A DNA stretch of 64,000 bases, taken from positions 9,062,501 to 9,126,500 of the forward strand of contig NC_134281.1 of assembly GCF_949628215.1 (NCBI RefSeq), given 5' to 3'. Each line of letters begins with the position of its first letter. Within the stretch, counting starts at the first letter, position 1. The position numbers and the translations under genes are program-made. The DNA comes from Phalacrocorax aristotelis (Eukaryota; Chordata; Aves; Suliformes; Phalacrocoracidae). Positions 38,301 to 51,749 of the stretch are shown in pieces. The notes under the pieces were generated by a model that did not search any database, was not told the origin of the DNA, and saw only the letters and a program-made list of their open reading frames with translations.

Positions 38301-41165
38301 CCTTTCCATAAAAGATTTCTAAGAAAATTTCACAGGCCGCATCAATATTTAAAAATAAAATCAAGTGTTATGTTTGAAAACATAGTGGGAAATGTGTTGG
38401 GTTTTAAGTAGCACACGATGATAATGTTAGCACCTCTGCTAACAAAATCTCTGAAGCACTTGAAAGGACCCAATTAAATTAACAGGGATGTTTTGTTTTC
38501 TGCTTTTCATGCTGTAGAAGTAATCTGGCTGTCCTTGGCTGGTGATTTCAATGGAGCTGAACCAGTAACCAATTTGCCAGCAAGAAAGAGGCAGTAAAAA
38601 TTTTAAAAGGCCTCTGGTTTTCCCTCTACATGAATAATTAGTGGAATTGCTTTTGGAAAATAAGCTAAATTTTGTGATGCATCTTCAGTCAATGGGAAAA
38701 ATACTGCTCATGACAGCAACATATCTGCTCCTGGCTGGAAAGGTGTTAGTCAGAAATCTCTTTTTCCTCATGAGAGATGAGCTCAGGCAGAGCAAGGGGG
38801 ACAACTGCGGGCTCACCGAGCACAGTAAGCAGGGAACTGCAGTTTTGTACACAGAGGTGGTGCGGATGCCCTGGCAAACAGTAGTTGTATTACACTTAAA
38901 AGTAAAGGTGAATTTATAGATTATAAAGAACCAGCTGCTAGTTTATGAATGATTAATCAATCACTTTTACAGACTGTCAGAGTTTAGCAACTCAAATCTT
39001 TTTGAAAATCATAGTTAATCATTACCTGCATTGTATCCTATTGATGGCTTTAATAACCATCGATACGACATGCTCGTTGCCTGGCTGTACTTTCAGCTAC
39101 AGGATTTAGCTTTGAGCTACAGGGTGAGTAACATGCCCAGTGAGCCAGCTTTCATCCAATATTAGTATCTTCTTTAACTGGAGATCTTCATCAGCTGTCT
39201 GCTCATTGCAAAATATTGGCAGAGGTTGCTGCAAGTTTTCTTTTGAAATGGCCCTGCTGAAGCACCACAGGTTGTCTTTCTAGTTCAAGAATTTTTGTTG
39301 CTTGCAGGCTTGGCTGAGCAAAAACATTGCTCTCCTCCTCCCTTTGTACCACCACTATCGTTAGGGACTTCCAAACCCTTGCACCACTAGTGACGAATCT
39401 GGCCACCTTCACATGTTTTACAGGCTTTTCTTTCCTCCAGGTTTCTGGGTTCACTTGATTAATCATCTTTGTTCCAGTTCATTCTGCTTGATAATTAAGT
39501 CCATTTACTCTAACCAGCTTTTTTCAAACACAGAGAATTCATATGCATGGAGGATACCTCTCAGCACTGAGGAAAAGAAGCTGCCGAGGGCTTTGGTCAC
39601 ACTGCCAGCAGTGAAAAGTATCATTTTTGATTGGCTTCGAAGTACCCTTCAGGAGTCATCAACCAAGGAAGAACTGTTAAAACAGTGAACCGAATTCTTC
39701 TGAGACCTTCATTTCGACTACCTCAAATCTTTTGTTTAGGTGACTTTACTAGAAGTAACTGTCTTTCTTATTGTACCTTCACTTTCTTCACAGAGAAGAA
39801 CTGCCTTTCCCAGAACATCCTGAGTTTTCTCATCCCTCCAGTCTGCCTGGCCTTTTCTTCTCCAAGAGATCCTCAGTCTGTGCCACCTTATGTCTGTGGA
39901 GCTGATTTTCCCTCCCAGAGCTCAGTGGTCGCAAACCTATCTGCCTTCCTGAGACTACTTCTGAAGAGGAAAACTTCACAACAAACTGCTCACAATAAAC
40001 AAACCTCAGTATCTAAAAGGTTATTACTGTTAATTCTCTCCTGTTTATCTCTTACTGCTATCAGTGTCCAACAACAATTTTATGGGGATCCTTCTTTAAT
40101 GCAACTCTGTTCCAGGATTTGTGGGCTAGAGAGAGCTTTAAAGGGAGTATGAGCTATAGCTAATCTTCCCTTAAGGTCTCCAGACCCACTGCGGCACTCC
40201 TCATATGAATGCATCCTGCATCCATCACTTAATTTCCTAATCAGATGAAGCACAATGGTTTCTGGCCTGCCTGGCTCTGGAGCTCTCATTACAATAGCAG
40301 CCTGGGTATTAAAAGAAGACAAATACCTCTGAGATCCTTGTCAGTCTAATATATTCTTACTAGAACTAATAAAACGCACATAGTTTCATAGATGAAGACT
40401 CACTCATTCTCTGAAAAATGTCTTGGTGGGAGTGATGATAAAACTATTCGCGTTCTCCCATTTTGTGCTTAGCGTTATTTGTGTAGCTGTGAATCACCTC
40501 CACCACCGAACAGGGGACAGGGGACAGCCGGTAAGGCTCCAGCAGGCAAAGACTTTAGTTAAATTTGTAGAAGGTTCTCTGTCGTTTATGGTTTTCTGGG
40601 AGGTGTTTGATTGCTGTCATTTTTACCGATGCTGAGTACATGGAGAACTTGAGTGTCAACAGGCATCATATCAGATCTGCTAAAGCGAACTTCAATCCGT
40701 GCTTCCCACAGATGACAAAAAGAATTTATGAAGAAGACCTCTGATTTATAGTGAGCAATTCTGTCCTTGGAAAAGTGGAGAATTAATAATATTCAGAGAA
40801 ATTACACAGATTTAAACTAGTGGTGATATAAATCAATGGACAGGGCTGCATATTCTGAAGATGCCCTGCCTGTTCTGCCTGCAGTGGTAAAGAGGGGGAG
40901 ACCTGAAGGCAGAAAGCAGGTCAGATAGCTTCAAGCTAACAGCCACGGCTAGCTCTAGTTGGGTTTGTGAATCAGAGCAGGTTTGTGACTTAAACCCTCC
41001 AGGAATACCAGCAACAGCTGGCGTGTGGCGAGTGAGTCTGCGTTCCTCCTTCCTTGCCATGGGCAGCCTGGCAGATTAGCCTACAATTAGGACTGAAGAT
41101 GTGACACCAGCCCATGACAGGCAAAAGCAGCAGGCTGGGAAGTAACTCAAATATTTCCTTCTGCA
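35391..41165. other. Non-coding DNA, no gene recognised
   Basis: Mixed unique sequence. AT-rich, motif-dense blocks at 37200-37510 and 38400-39060 are possible conserved elements. The longest frames are 173 codons at 39631-40152 (+) and 142 codons at 37546-37974 (-). They lack recognisable domains and are opposed by frames on the other strand. A short duplication of GGGGATCC occurs at about 37624-37637. Confidence 0.5.
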
Positions 41166-41169
41166 AATC

Positions 41170-41190
41170 TTTTTTTTTAAAAAAAAAAAA
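41170..41190. repeat. T9-A12 palindromic homopolymer tract
   Basis: Nine T directly followed by twelve A gives a self-complementary A/T tract with no spacer. It has no transposon context. It may be a slippage product, and homopolymer length here is also a likely place for sequencing error. Confidence 0.8.
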
Positions 41191-42589
41191 GTTTTCTACT
41201 TCCTTCTTGACATTTTCCTTCTTTTCTCCCTCCATTCCTTCCTTTTTGCTGTTTTAATGTTGTTCTTCATTTAATAGATATAAAATCCTGCTCTTCATAA
41301 AACACTTAACATCTCTTTATACAATTTGTAATAATTTTTTAACCCTGAAGATTAAGATTTCATGTTCTGTGCTTTGTAGTGCTTTGTAATGACAAGCCAG
41401 CTTTATGAATCTGTGGGCCACAGAGTAAAACTGAAATAAAAGCCACTTGCAATCAGGAAATTACACCTGGTGAAAAGATCGTTGTTCAGCAGGCATTAAG
41501 GAAATTATCACAGTTTGTGGGTTTTTTGTAAGAGGTTAGGTACTAGGATCCCCGTGCACAGGGCGCATGCCGGCACGCACACAAAGCGGCCCGTTGTGAT
41601 GCCAGCCTAGTGACACAGCAGGGATGCGTTTTTGCTGGGTGTAAATTAGGGAGCATGAAGCCAGCCCCACCGTGCTGAGCTCCGGGGTGCGGTGGGACAC
41701 ACCACGCTTGGTGCTGCTGTGCTGGATGCTGCGTTACAGTGATGACATGGATAGAGGAACAAGCGCTTCGCTCCAATCCCGCTGTGCACAGAGAGGCTTT
41801 GGCTTTGCGAGGAGCCAGAGGAAAGCCTGTCTGCCCTCCCAGCTGGGCTCAGCTCCTAACGCACTGTGCACCTCACAGATGGTCCATCACCTGCTCAAGC
41901 CTGATCCATCAGGCCTCAGGAGCATGGGCTTCTGCTTAGTGCTTGGAGCAGGATGCAGGGCATGGTCAGATGCTGTGAGGACAAGTGTCCCCTGTAGGGC
42001 ACTGGTCACTTGCTCGTTTGGAGCATATGGGAAGAAGCAGGGACAAAGAGAACATCTGCAGCACCTTTACTGTTCCTGCTAAATTATGGGGTTCACCACT
42101 GCCATCCTCACTGCAGTGGAGCTCTTCTACCCCAGCAAGGCTGGGAAAATCCCAAAGGGTTACATTCACTGAAGACTGGAAACAACATCTAAAAAAAAAA
42201 AAACAAACAGAAAAGTTCACCTCCATAATCCAGTTTGTGATGGGTGAAGGTGGCAGCATTTCTGGATTTCTGAATGATTAACATGGCCTTCTTCCACAGT
42301 CCTGAGGAGCAGAAACCCCAAGTCTATCATAGAAGAACTGTTTTAAATTTAAAGCCAAATTTTTTTATGTTTATGTTTGGAAAAGCAGAATAGGGGAGCT
42401 AAGTTTACATTCAGGTATTTGAATTATTATACAATATGCTTAAATTTTGATTTATGAAACTTGCTTTACCATCACTTCTTTTACCCCTTTCGTATTTCAA
42501 GCTTTCATCTCACATTCCTCCGGGAAATGTTTGGAGTTTTCTTTAAAAACAGGGAAAACTCTTTAAAAAACATTTTGCCTTCAATTCTT
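41191..42589. other. Non-coding DNA, no gene recognised
   Basis: The left part (41540-41960) is moderately GC-rich with some CpGs and several overlapping short frames on both strands, the longest 136 codons at 41672-42082 (+), none recognisable. A run of thirteen A lies at 42191-42203. I see no intact upstream retrocopy or target-site duplication that would make it the tail of a retroposed gene. Confidence 0.5.
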
Positions 42590-42965
42590 TGACTCTTGCA
42601 CGTAACTGATATAAATAGAGGTATAATTAGACATTAAAAAGTCAACACATTAAGCTTCTTAATTAATTATGATTTGCCTATTGAGTTAATGTCCTTGTAA
42701 ATTATTCTGCAGATGATATGATTGCCTTTTCTAGACATAATTGCATTGTTTATCCTATAGAGGCTTTCCACAGAGTCTTGTAAAGCCAAAGGTACTTGTT
42801 AATTGTAACAACCACCCATGCACAAAGCAGTTATTTACATTGTCTGTCCTTGCTCACAACTTCCAGATATGCAGGCAATTTATAAAATCCCACAAACGGC
42901 CCATTTGCATCTAAGGCATATTATTTTCTTTTAAAAATCTAACTATAATATCATAAAATCAGGTA
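42590..42965. promoter_or_regulatory. Candidate conserved non-coding element
   Basis: An AT-rich block with almost no open frame. It contains a TTAATTAATTATGATTTGC homeodomain-type cluster at 42659-42677 and an inverted octamer ATTTGCAT at 42903-42910. The clean, low-repeat texture with several intact transcription-factor-like cores is typical of developmental enhancers in vertebrate deserts. This is inference, since conservation with other species cannot be tested here. Confidence 0.28.
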
Positions 42966-45900
42966 TGTAGACTTACATATCAAACACCATAACTAACGTC
43001 CATTGTATCCCACATTTTTAGGTGCAGTAGCTAGGCTCCAATGTTTTCATAACTCAGGTCATAGTTCAGGTTAAGTTATATTACAGCTACCTGTACTGTC
43101 TAAAAGCAGCACTACCAAATTTTAAGCTATTTCCCAAGGCCACAAGAAATAAACAGGCCTGAATACACCCTTCCAGAGGACAGCAATATTCACTGTAAGA
43201 ATACACACATCACCCTTCTACAAAGATTACTAATTAACAGGACACAGATTGCTGCTGTCTGATGCTGCAGCGTTGTGCAACGAGTGACTAACTTTAAATA
43301 GCTTGACAACCAACTGCGAATTAGAAGGGGTGGGATGGGGATGTTGGGGTCATTAAAAGTTCAGGCAACCTCAATTTCCTAGAAAGAGGTGCCCCAGTGA
43401 TCTTCTGTGGCTGACCATGCCACGCTTGCAGGAGGGTGGGTGAAGGAGCAGGGCAAGGAGACAGCACTCATGTAGACATGGGGGAACTGTCCCTTATGAC
43501 TCCCTGCTTGGTGTTCTCTGTCTTCCCGTGCTGGGCCACAGAAGCTGCATGTCTGTCATGGCTCACATAGGAGGGGGGCCCCTTTGCCAAGAGATTCATC
43601 TTCCTGGCTCTTGAGATGTGGCTTTGGTTTGCTCCTGCAGGCCAGCACCTGTCAGGTATGTGCTCCACCAGGGTCTGGGACCATGCAGGGCCTGATGGCA
43701 GGGCTCCTCGTGCAGGCTGTTGGGAGGCTGTGCTCCAACCCCGTTGCTTTTTCCACATGGGAATTCATGTACAGTCGGCTTGCATGCACTACTTGGACGG
43801 GAATTCATTGGCTTTAATCCAGCTGTTTGGGCAGTATTGTCTTTGAATACCCCTTGGGGAAGGAAGCTCCCACCTGCACTTGCCTTGCTGCATCAGGTGG
43901 TGCAGGCAAATTCAGGTGATTGCTTTCCTGTTAATTAGGCTCCATCTCAAAGGCAGGGCATGATGGTACCTCCATAGCATTCATCACAGGGAGTGGAAAG
44001 GCTGTAGTAATATGTTAGCATTTGAGGTTGTCTCTGTGCTCTCTGCTATGCGTTTTGTTTCTCTTTTGTTTTCTTAAGAATATGCGGTTTGGTGATAAAA
44101 ACCTTTAGAATATTTCTCATTTAAATTTTCTTGATTTCACCTTTTTGCCTCCTTGTTTACAAGATTGGGCAGGTCTGCTGAATCCTTTGCTTCTTCCAGC
44201 TGATCCCTTCTGCCTCTCCAGTACTTTCTTAGCAGGAAAAGCCTCCTCTTCAATCCTCCTCCTCTTTTCTTGCAGTGTTCAGAAACGACAGTGTTGGGCA
44301 GAAGAACTCACTGAGCCGAGGTTTGTGGGCACTTTCTGTGGTCTGAGTTATTTCTGAGACTAATTATCTTATCAGCTCTTCTTGACAAGATTTGTTAAGT
44401 GCCTGCTTAAAGAAAACAAACAGCAAAAGCTTTGAACCTTTAGAGAGATGTCAAATTGAGGCTCAAGCCCAGGTAACTCCCCTCCTGCTGTTTGGCAACC
44501 CCCCCTGCAGATCAGCTCTTCCTCTGGCATCTGCCTTGTCTCAAATCACTCCCCAAGACGTGCAAATGTTATTTTCCTTTCTGCTGTCAGCTCTTTTCTC
44601 CACATCATTTACTACTTCAAATAACACTTTGAAAAGGGAACTCTGATGTCTGCTTTCAGATGAAAAATGACAATCCCTGGGTAACCTGTTCAAGCACATT
44701 GACAGGAAAGCTGTAATTTCAGGATGGCATCTTTCCCTCTACAGTCATGAGATTTATTGCAGATGAATGGAACAACTGAGAAGTAATTTCTTAGTCACAA
44801 GTTTCAATAGATAGGCAAGGAAATGTCCTGATAGTCCATTGAGGAGCTACATTAGATGTCATTTGTGCAAGTGCTCTGATAGCAGTGTATCTACCTTCCT
44901 CTTAGTATGAAAAGATACCATCGCAAGTGTATTTTTCCAGGAAAACTTAAAGGGTTATTGTATTTTGTTTTGGTTTAGTAAGATCTAATTGTTTCACTTC
45001 TTTTTAAGCTAAACTGCTGTGTTCAGAAACAGCTTTTTTTAGGCTGTGTGTATCGACATGCTTTTAGGTATGGCCATCGACACCTCTGTGCAAAGGAGAG
45101 AACACAATTCCTGCTGTATTTCTGCAGCAGGGCATTCAGGGGAAACCAGAGGACTGGAAATAAAGCCTAAACATGTAATGAGGCAAGAAAAGGTGGAAAG
45201 CTGTCATGAACATGGGTGTGCACATGAGGGTTGTTGTGCAGCAAATCCAGCCAGCAGCAAGTGTGCTGGCAGATTTCAATTTGACCTTGAGGATTTCCCA
45301 CATTTTTCAGCTGGGCCTAAGTCCTTTCAAATAAGTAAAAAGAAGCCTTTGACAAAGAAATGGTGCCCAAAGCTTTTTAGCTGTTTATAAATAGAGATTT
45401 TCTCTTAGGAGGCCATGATCATCCAGGTGATTTTATTGAAGAGCTGATTGTCATAGAGATAAAACTCTGTGGCACACAGGGCACAATGGAAGTGTTGGCA
45501 GCCTGTGAACATGATGCTGTTTATGCCAGAGTTACCATAAACACTCTGAAAAGCACTTCCAGTTATTTTAAATTACTTTAGTCTCTGCATCCCCGAACTC
45601 TGATCACTTGCAAATTGAAGTGCTCTTAAAAACTTTAAGTACTCCATTAATTTTAAATTGCTCTAAACTGTACAAGCCCAGAAACCCAAAGCACTCTTGA
45701 AAATCTGAAGCATTACAATTACTTTGAATCACTCCAAAAATGTGGGTTCAAAATCCATTTTATGTGTTTATTTTTTCACATTCATAATTTCCCTTGCAGT
45801 GCAGCAAACAGAACAGTGACATAACATCTTCAGCCCACTAGAAAAAACCCCATCATTCTAAGAACAAGTCTTCACCCAAACTGTTAAAATAAAAAAGGAG

Positions 45901-48589
45901 CAACTTTGAAAAAATTTAGTAATACACAAGGATCACTGGAAAATGTGTGTGCCTTCACACACGTTTGCCACCCCAAATATTAGATGAAGGCAGACATGGG
46001 TTATGTTGTTTCCCTGTTACTCATTACTGTATTAAATTCTTGAAGAGGATGTGCTGCTTCCCCGTGCCTGCCAGCGGCACCCTGGGCTGCTCTGCCAGAG
46101 CGTTATCTGACAGCAAAGCTCCTCGGGGGCTGATGGGCACCAGCCTCTGCCTGCGAGCACAGAAATCTTCCCGATTTCCGCCTGGGTTGACAGTAAGCTT
46201 CATCCCTGTAAAACAGCACTGAGATTCTGATAAATTCTGTATGAAAAGAAAGGCAGGGTTGATAAGGGCCTGAAGTTATCAGCAGGATGTGTCCACAGAG
46301 TGTGAGTACAGGGGCAGTGAAACTGTAATGTTTCCCACCCTTGGCTATGGCACATTCCTAATACACCACCGGCACAGCCTCCTGCTGCGGCTGAGGTACT
46401 TGATCTCTGTTCCCATCACACCCCTGCTGACTGAGCCTGGTCAGCTCGAGCTCCCAGATGAGCTACACCAGAGCTAGCTGTCACCATGCGGGTGTCTGGA
46501 GGTGTGCACACCAGTGGGGATGTTCGGCAACTTTAGGGCTGACAGAAGTTTTCAAATGTCATAGATTTTTACACTATAATGTCACACACTGCAATGTGTT
46601 CTGCCTGTGCACCCCTTGTCATCCCCCCATCCTGACAGTAAACCCCAAAGATATGTCTGTGACTTATACCCTGGAGGTATTTGGTTGTGGAGAAGAAAAG
46701 ATTTCAAAATTCTGAAAATTTGTGATATTTTTATAAAGGGAGGGGGAATACCTTGAAATAACTTTGTGCAAAGTTTGCACAGTTCCTGAATTCTTTCTGT
46801 TCCTGAAATGGGGTAGGGGTTATAGGACTGTCATGTTGTAGGAGCAGATTCAGTCTGCGCTTAAAGCTACTGCCATGCAAGTACTTATATTGCCTTGTGA
46901 CTTCATTCAGTGCTGCTATTCCCAGGCACAAGTGTCTACCTGGTAGTTTTACCAAGTGAGAGTTGTGACCTTAATCCCATTACACACGGACTCTACTATC
47001 AGCAGCACCACCCACTGAGCTGTTCTGGTTTAATATTGCCGTAGCTCCCTCAAATCCAGGTTCTTTGGCTGTGTCTGAGCCAGAGAGCCCCAGCACTCAC
47101 CCACATCGCAGGGTTATCCCCACAAAGCATTCAGACTCAACTGAACGTATATATTTCTTTATGCTATGAACTTTTTATACTTTTGCATCAAATATGTAAT
47201 ACATTTCCTTATACATTCCTCCTTATACATCTCCTGCTCTGCTCTCGGAATAGGAACAAAGCTGTGGTTTACTGGGTCCTGCCTGACTTCTGCACAGGTT
47301 TCCTTTTCTCAGCGTCTTTCTCTGGGGACAAAGGACACAGCATGAGGTACTGACAGTCTCAGTGTTGGCCACCAGCCATGACAGTCAGGTTTTGGATTCA
47401 GTGAGCAAAATGTCACCCCATTTAATTGCAAGGTTGCTATGGACAGGACACTTAAATGTAAATGACCTCCAAAGAACATCTGTGACATGTTCCTGGTATA
47501 TGCTGGGAGCCTCTTCCTGCATGTGGGAGAACACAAGAAGAAACACAGCAGCTCTAGGGCAGCTGAATGAGAAGGTGAGATGGCTGCAGCACCATCCCGC
47601 CTGGCTTCATGCCCATGGCTGGACTGCATAAAAACCAGGGCAGGGGACTTGCGTTTTTGCTGAAGAGTTTCTGAGGTCACAAAACAAAAAGGAAACCTCC
47701 TCCCAGAACACCAAACCAGGTTTTCACACGTTAGTGAATCCAGTGCCACCTACAACCTATCTGGGTACCAGATATTTGGGTAGAGTATCTCCCACAAAGT
47801 GAATTCCCCACCTCCGTGGCCAGGGCACTGGGGCATGGGGTAGAGAAGAGCAGGGGTATCTCTAGACCAGCTCAGGGATGTAGTGGCTTTAGTTTGGGAA
47901 GGAAGAGGAGTGGAACGTGCTCTCCTGTGACACTTGTAGTTGCATGGGTTAATAAAATGAGCTCAAAGGTTGATGTGATGCCTTTGGCTCCTGTCGCTCA
48001 GCAACAGGAGGTGGCAGTGCTGCCCTCCCCAGGGGACATGGCATTGCAGGAAGGCCCTGGGTCCTGCTCTCCTAACAGCCCTGGGAACTGAGACTCCTTG
48101 TCTCGCTTGGCTTCCTCATCATAGAAAGTGAAGCAATGCTTGTTCACATACAAATGCTCAGCAGCAGAAAGCTTTCCACAAGAAAGAAGAGCAGTGTTGA
48201 AAACAGAAGTTGGCTTTGAGACAAGTCCCTCAAGAGATTGGCCAGTGCGCTGGGCTGGTGAGGAACTATCTATTTTTCTTATTAGTTATGTATCAGACCA
48301 CCCCTCTGTGAGAGCTGGGACTCTATTTGAGACTCTCCACCATGCACATCTGGCCCCTGGGCTGCTCTGGCGGAGCAGAGCTGGGTGCTTTCCCCCACCC
48401 CCGGGGATGCGCTTCCTTAGCACAGGAAGGGTGCTGTTTAGGAACATCCTGCAGATGAGCTGCTTTCAACTAACATCTATTCAAAAGGAAATACCCTTTC
48501 GGCAAGGCGTGGGAGGAGCAGCACAGTGCTCAGCTTCACTGGGGACAAGTCACACTGTGATCTTCAGCTGCTGAAGGAGAGTTAGGGAT
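42966..48589. other. Non-coding DNA, no gene recognised
   Basis: Mixed unique sequence with no identifiable gene or transposon. Open frames (for example 45046-45390 (+), 47309-47749 (-) and 48128-48574 (+)) have no recognisable product. Between 45542 and 45735 related blocks recur (TTTAAATTACTTT, TTTAAATTGCTCT, TTACAATTACTTT, with AAGCACTC or AAGTACTC nearby), a faint degenerate periodicity. Confidence 0.5.
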
Positions 48590-48960
48590 GACTAATATGT
48601 AATAAAGCAGCACAACAGGTTTGGCCCCCGGTAAAGCCTTTGATTTCAGTGGCAGCCGTTGACAGATGAAACTAAGAAGTGCTTCGCACGCTCAGATAAA
48701 GCTGTCTGAATACTATCATAAATAGAAACTTTAAATAGACATTTCCTTGTGAAAAGGATGAGAAATAATAGCTGCGCAGGAAAGCTTTCGGGGATCTCCA
48801 TTAAGTCATTTGTTTTGCATTTGTTTTCCCAGATTTTTTTAAAGTAATATTTATCACAAAATAAATAATTCAGCTTCTTTAAAAATATAAATAAAATCTC
48901 TGATCGTTACTTCCAAGAAACAGTATCAAATATTTAGATTTTCCTCCTTTCTAAAGTAAC
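48590..48960. promoter_or_regulatory. Candidate conserved non-coding element
   Basis: AT-rich block without a useful open frame. It contains many intact short motifs, including AGATAAAGC, TGACAGATGAAAC (a TALE-homeodomain-like TGACAG core) and repeated ATAAATA. It is bordered by ordinary mixed sequence on the left and by T-rich sequence on the right. Candidate status only, with no conservation evidence available. Confidence 0.22.
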
Positions 48961-51744
48961 TTTCTGTCACAGGATTGTGGCCTCCCGTGTGGCTGAGCAA
49001 TGCAATGCTTTCATCTTCAGTCAAAACAACCATCAAATACTTTTGCAACCCTCCCTGTCATTGGGAAATCTACTGTTTAAGAGCTCTCTCTGCTTTAGGC
49101 TCTGATCTCTCTGCTATGTTCAGCTGGGGGTGGAAATTAAAAATCGGAAAAGTAATTTTTCAGCTCTGTAGGGAAATTTTCCCTTTGGGAGCTCAGCATC
49201 TTCAGTTGCCCTTGGCACAGCCCTAAATCCATGAATACATCAAGGTCTGACCTTGAGCCCGTGTGCCCCGCAGTGTCCCCATAACTGCATCCAGGGAAGG
49301 AAGGATCTGCCATCAGAGGACTCGTCTCTGGGGCACTGTGCATGGAATGGCTGGTACCTACCAAGGTGCTTCATAGCCAGGGGGTTTGTTTGGAGGGCAG
49401 TCCCAGCTGGCTCTGGGGTGCAGGGGCTCGGTGAGCACCACTGGGCCCCTGTGGCTCTATCTGGGGACAGGGTAAGGACCACAGCACGTCCCCAGTGAGG
49501 TAAAAGCAAAGGCAGCCTGGTTGGAGCAACATTTTTCATCAATACTCCCTCCTTATTAGTGCCATGTAATCAGTCAGTCAATGAGTGATTAGTAATGGCT
49601 CTAATTGCCTTTCTTCTCCTCCACCCTCCCACTGGCAGATGCATCTGCACAGACCTGCCTTTGCCGAAATCCGCACATATGATCCTGACAGTGAGCATGT
49701 CGCCTCTGCACGGGTCTCGTCCCCTTGCTGCCCAGCTCTGTGCTGGCACCCAGCACTCCTTCAGGAGGGGTGACAAGCACCCTATTTGCTTTCAAATCTC
49801 TATGTTGGTGCCAAGGACTGTTTTGGTTTATTTGTCAGTGATGGTATAGGATGATTTATTCTTTATTTCAATTTTAATTAACAGGCTCTCACCCCAAAAA
49901 GCTATTTGCTGGTACAAAGGCCATGTCTATGCATTAGAATGCAATATACATCTGCACTTGGGCATTTTTATTCCCAAAAGAAGCAAGCAGGTGAAGGTGG
50001 GTTGGTTGCCTGCATGGCACTGGGCAGCACGAGAGGACAGAAAGCACAAGCTATGATGGGGGACCACAGCCATCGCAGTAAGATGGCCTCCCAGCTTGGC
50101 CATGGATGGAGATGCAGCAGCTCCAGCACTGCTTCTCTGCAATGGGAAGGACCAGCGCCACTGCTTTTTTTACTGAATTTAAATCTGGGTGCCCAGCAGA
50201 CATTATGGTGTCGTTTAATCTGCCAGAGCTCAAATGCTCATTTTGGTCATCCCAGAAAATTGGGTTAAAAATGGGCATCTCAAAGCTGGCTGACATGGAA
50301 CACAGCAGACCACCTTGGGTGTTTTGGTGTGGCTTTGTTTGAAGAGTAGCAAAAAGACAGGGAGAAAAGGCTGGGGAATACTTTTAGACTATGATAACAT
50401 GTTCAATCCAAAAACCGTCTTGCTGACATCACCTCAGTTATATGAGGGGTGATCTTCTGGCCTCAGGATAGGTGTGGGACATCCAGACCATCATGAGAAC
50501 TGAACTCAGGATACTTGGTTTTTAGCAGCTCTTCACAGCTCTTGAGAGCTTAAGAGAAAAGATTTGAAGAAATATATGGAGACATGGATTCAGAGGGTAC
50601 TTTGTAAATATTTTGTGCTCCAGAAGGACCAATGTGCTACGTCGGTGTGGAGAGCAGGCTGTTCACCTTGTCCATACCAGCTGTGCATCACCCAGGTGAA
50701 CTGCAGCCGAGCCTTTGGTGCCAGGGTACCTGGACCCCCCAGCAAGGATCTGCAGTTAGTGATCCAAAGGATGCATAAAATGAGCTGCTTGGATGAAAAT
50801 ACATCCTATAGCACTTTAGCTATCATCAGCTACTAGAAAGAAAAATAACCAAAAATCCATCATTACTGGATGACCAGCAAATGACTGAAAAATCATTACA
50901 TGTGCCAGCTATTAAGTGATGCGTGATGAGGTGCTTCAGCAGTTGATCATGGAAGAGATGAAACCACTCTATGAAACAGCGGGGAAGGGGGAAAACAGAA
51001 GAATCTGCCTACACCAAACTGAGCTCTCTCCAAGAGATGAGACACTAGTTTTGTTGCTCTGAAGGAACTGCTAAAAAAGAATGCCATTGAACTTGATGTT
51101 GGAAAAAATAGAGATCTCGGTTCGATAGGTAGAGTCCTGACAGCAGTGGCTGAAGGCTCCAGCTGTGCCATCGCTCTAATAAAACATCCTGTTTTTCACT
51201 GCAAAGCTTGATGAAAATATTTCCACTGTGAGCAGACCCACCTCAGCACTTATGGGTGTGCTGCTGCAGCCAGCGGCCCTCCCACTGCACAGTATTTCAG
51301 AAATAATTGTACCAGAACCCCCACCCGTATTAGCCCTTTAGCCATTTTAAACCTAATTACCCACCCTCAGACCCAAATCTCTCTCTCACAGGCTGATCTC
51401 CAGGGCACAGCTCCACCACATCCCCATTCGTGCCCAGCACAAGTGCTGCAATCTCTTTCAGTGCATGACCTTACCTATAGCTAGAAGAAAATGTGTGTTT
51501 TCATCACATTCAGCTAAGCAGGATACCTGCCCCTGCATCAGGGACCTCTCCTCTCCACTGCTCACCGCTCGCCCCGGCATGGGTCAGCGACCTGCCAGAT
51601 CTGATGGGATTTCATGTGGATTTTTTCCAGGTAACCAGTAAAACATTGCCTGTCTCAGGGCCACAGAGTGCTTTCTGTGAAGATCCCACTTGAAACATAC
51701 CCACATCCACTGGTCTTTGACGGGTAATTCTTTTAGCTTGTATT
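48961..51744. other. Non-coding DNA, no gene recognised
   Basis: Mixed sequence with many overlapping short frames on both strands between 49100 and 50340, none above 120 codons and none recognisable. No repeat family, RNA gene or promoter is supported. Confidence 0.5.
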
Positions 51745-51749
51745 TAATT

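Noticed and set aside
39631..40152. 173-codon plus-strand open frame rich in Ser/Leu/Phe
   Set aside because: Pyrimidine-rich DNA gives this composition. No signal peptide, membrane topology or family could be defended.
42191..42203. Run of thirteen A, possible tail of a retroposed gene copy
   Set aside because: The upstream sequence has no intronless coding similarity I recognise and no target-site duplication is visible.
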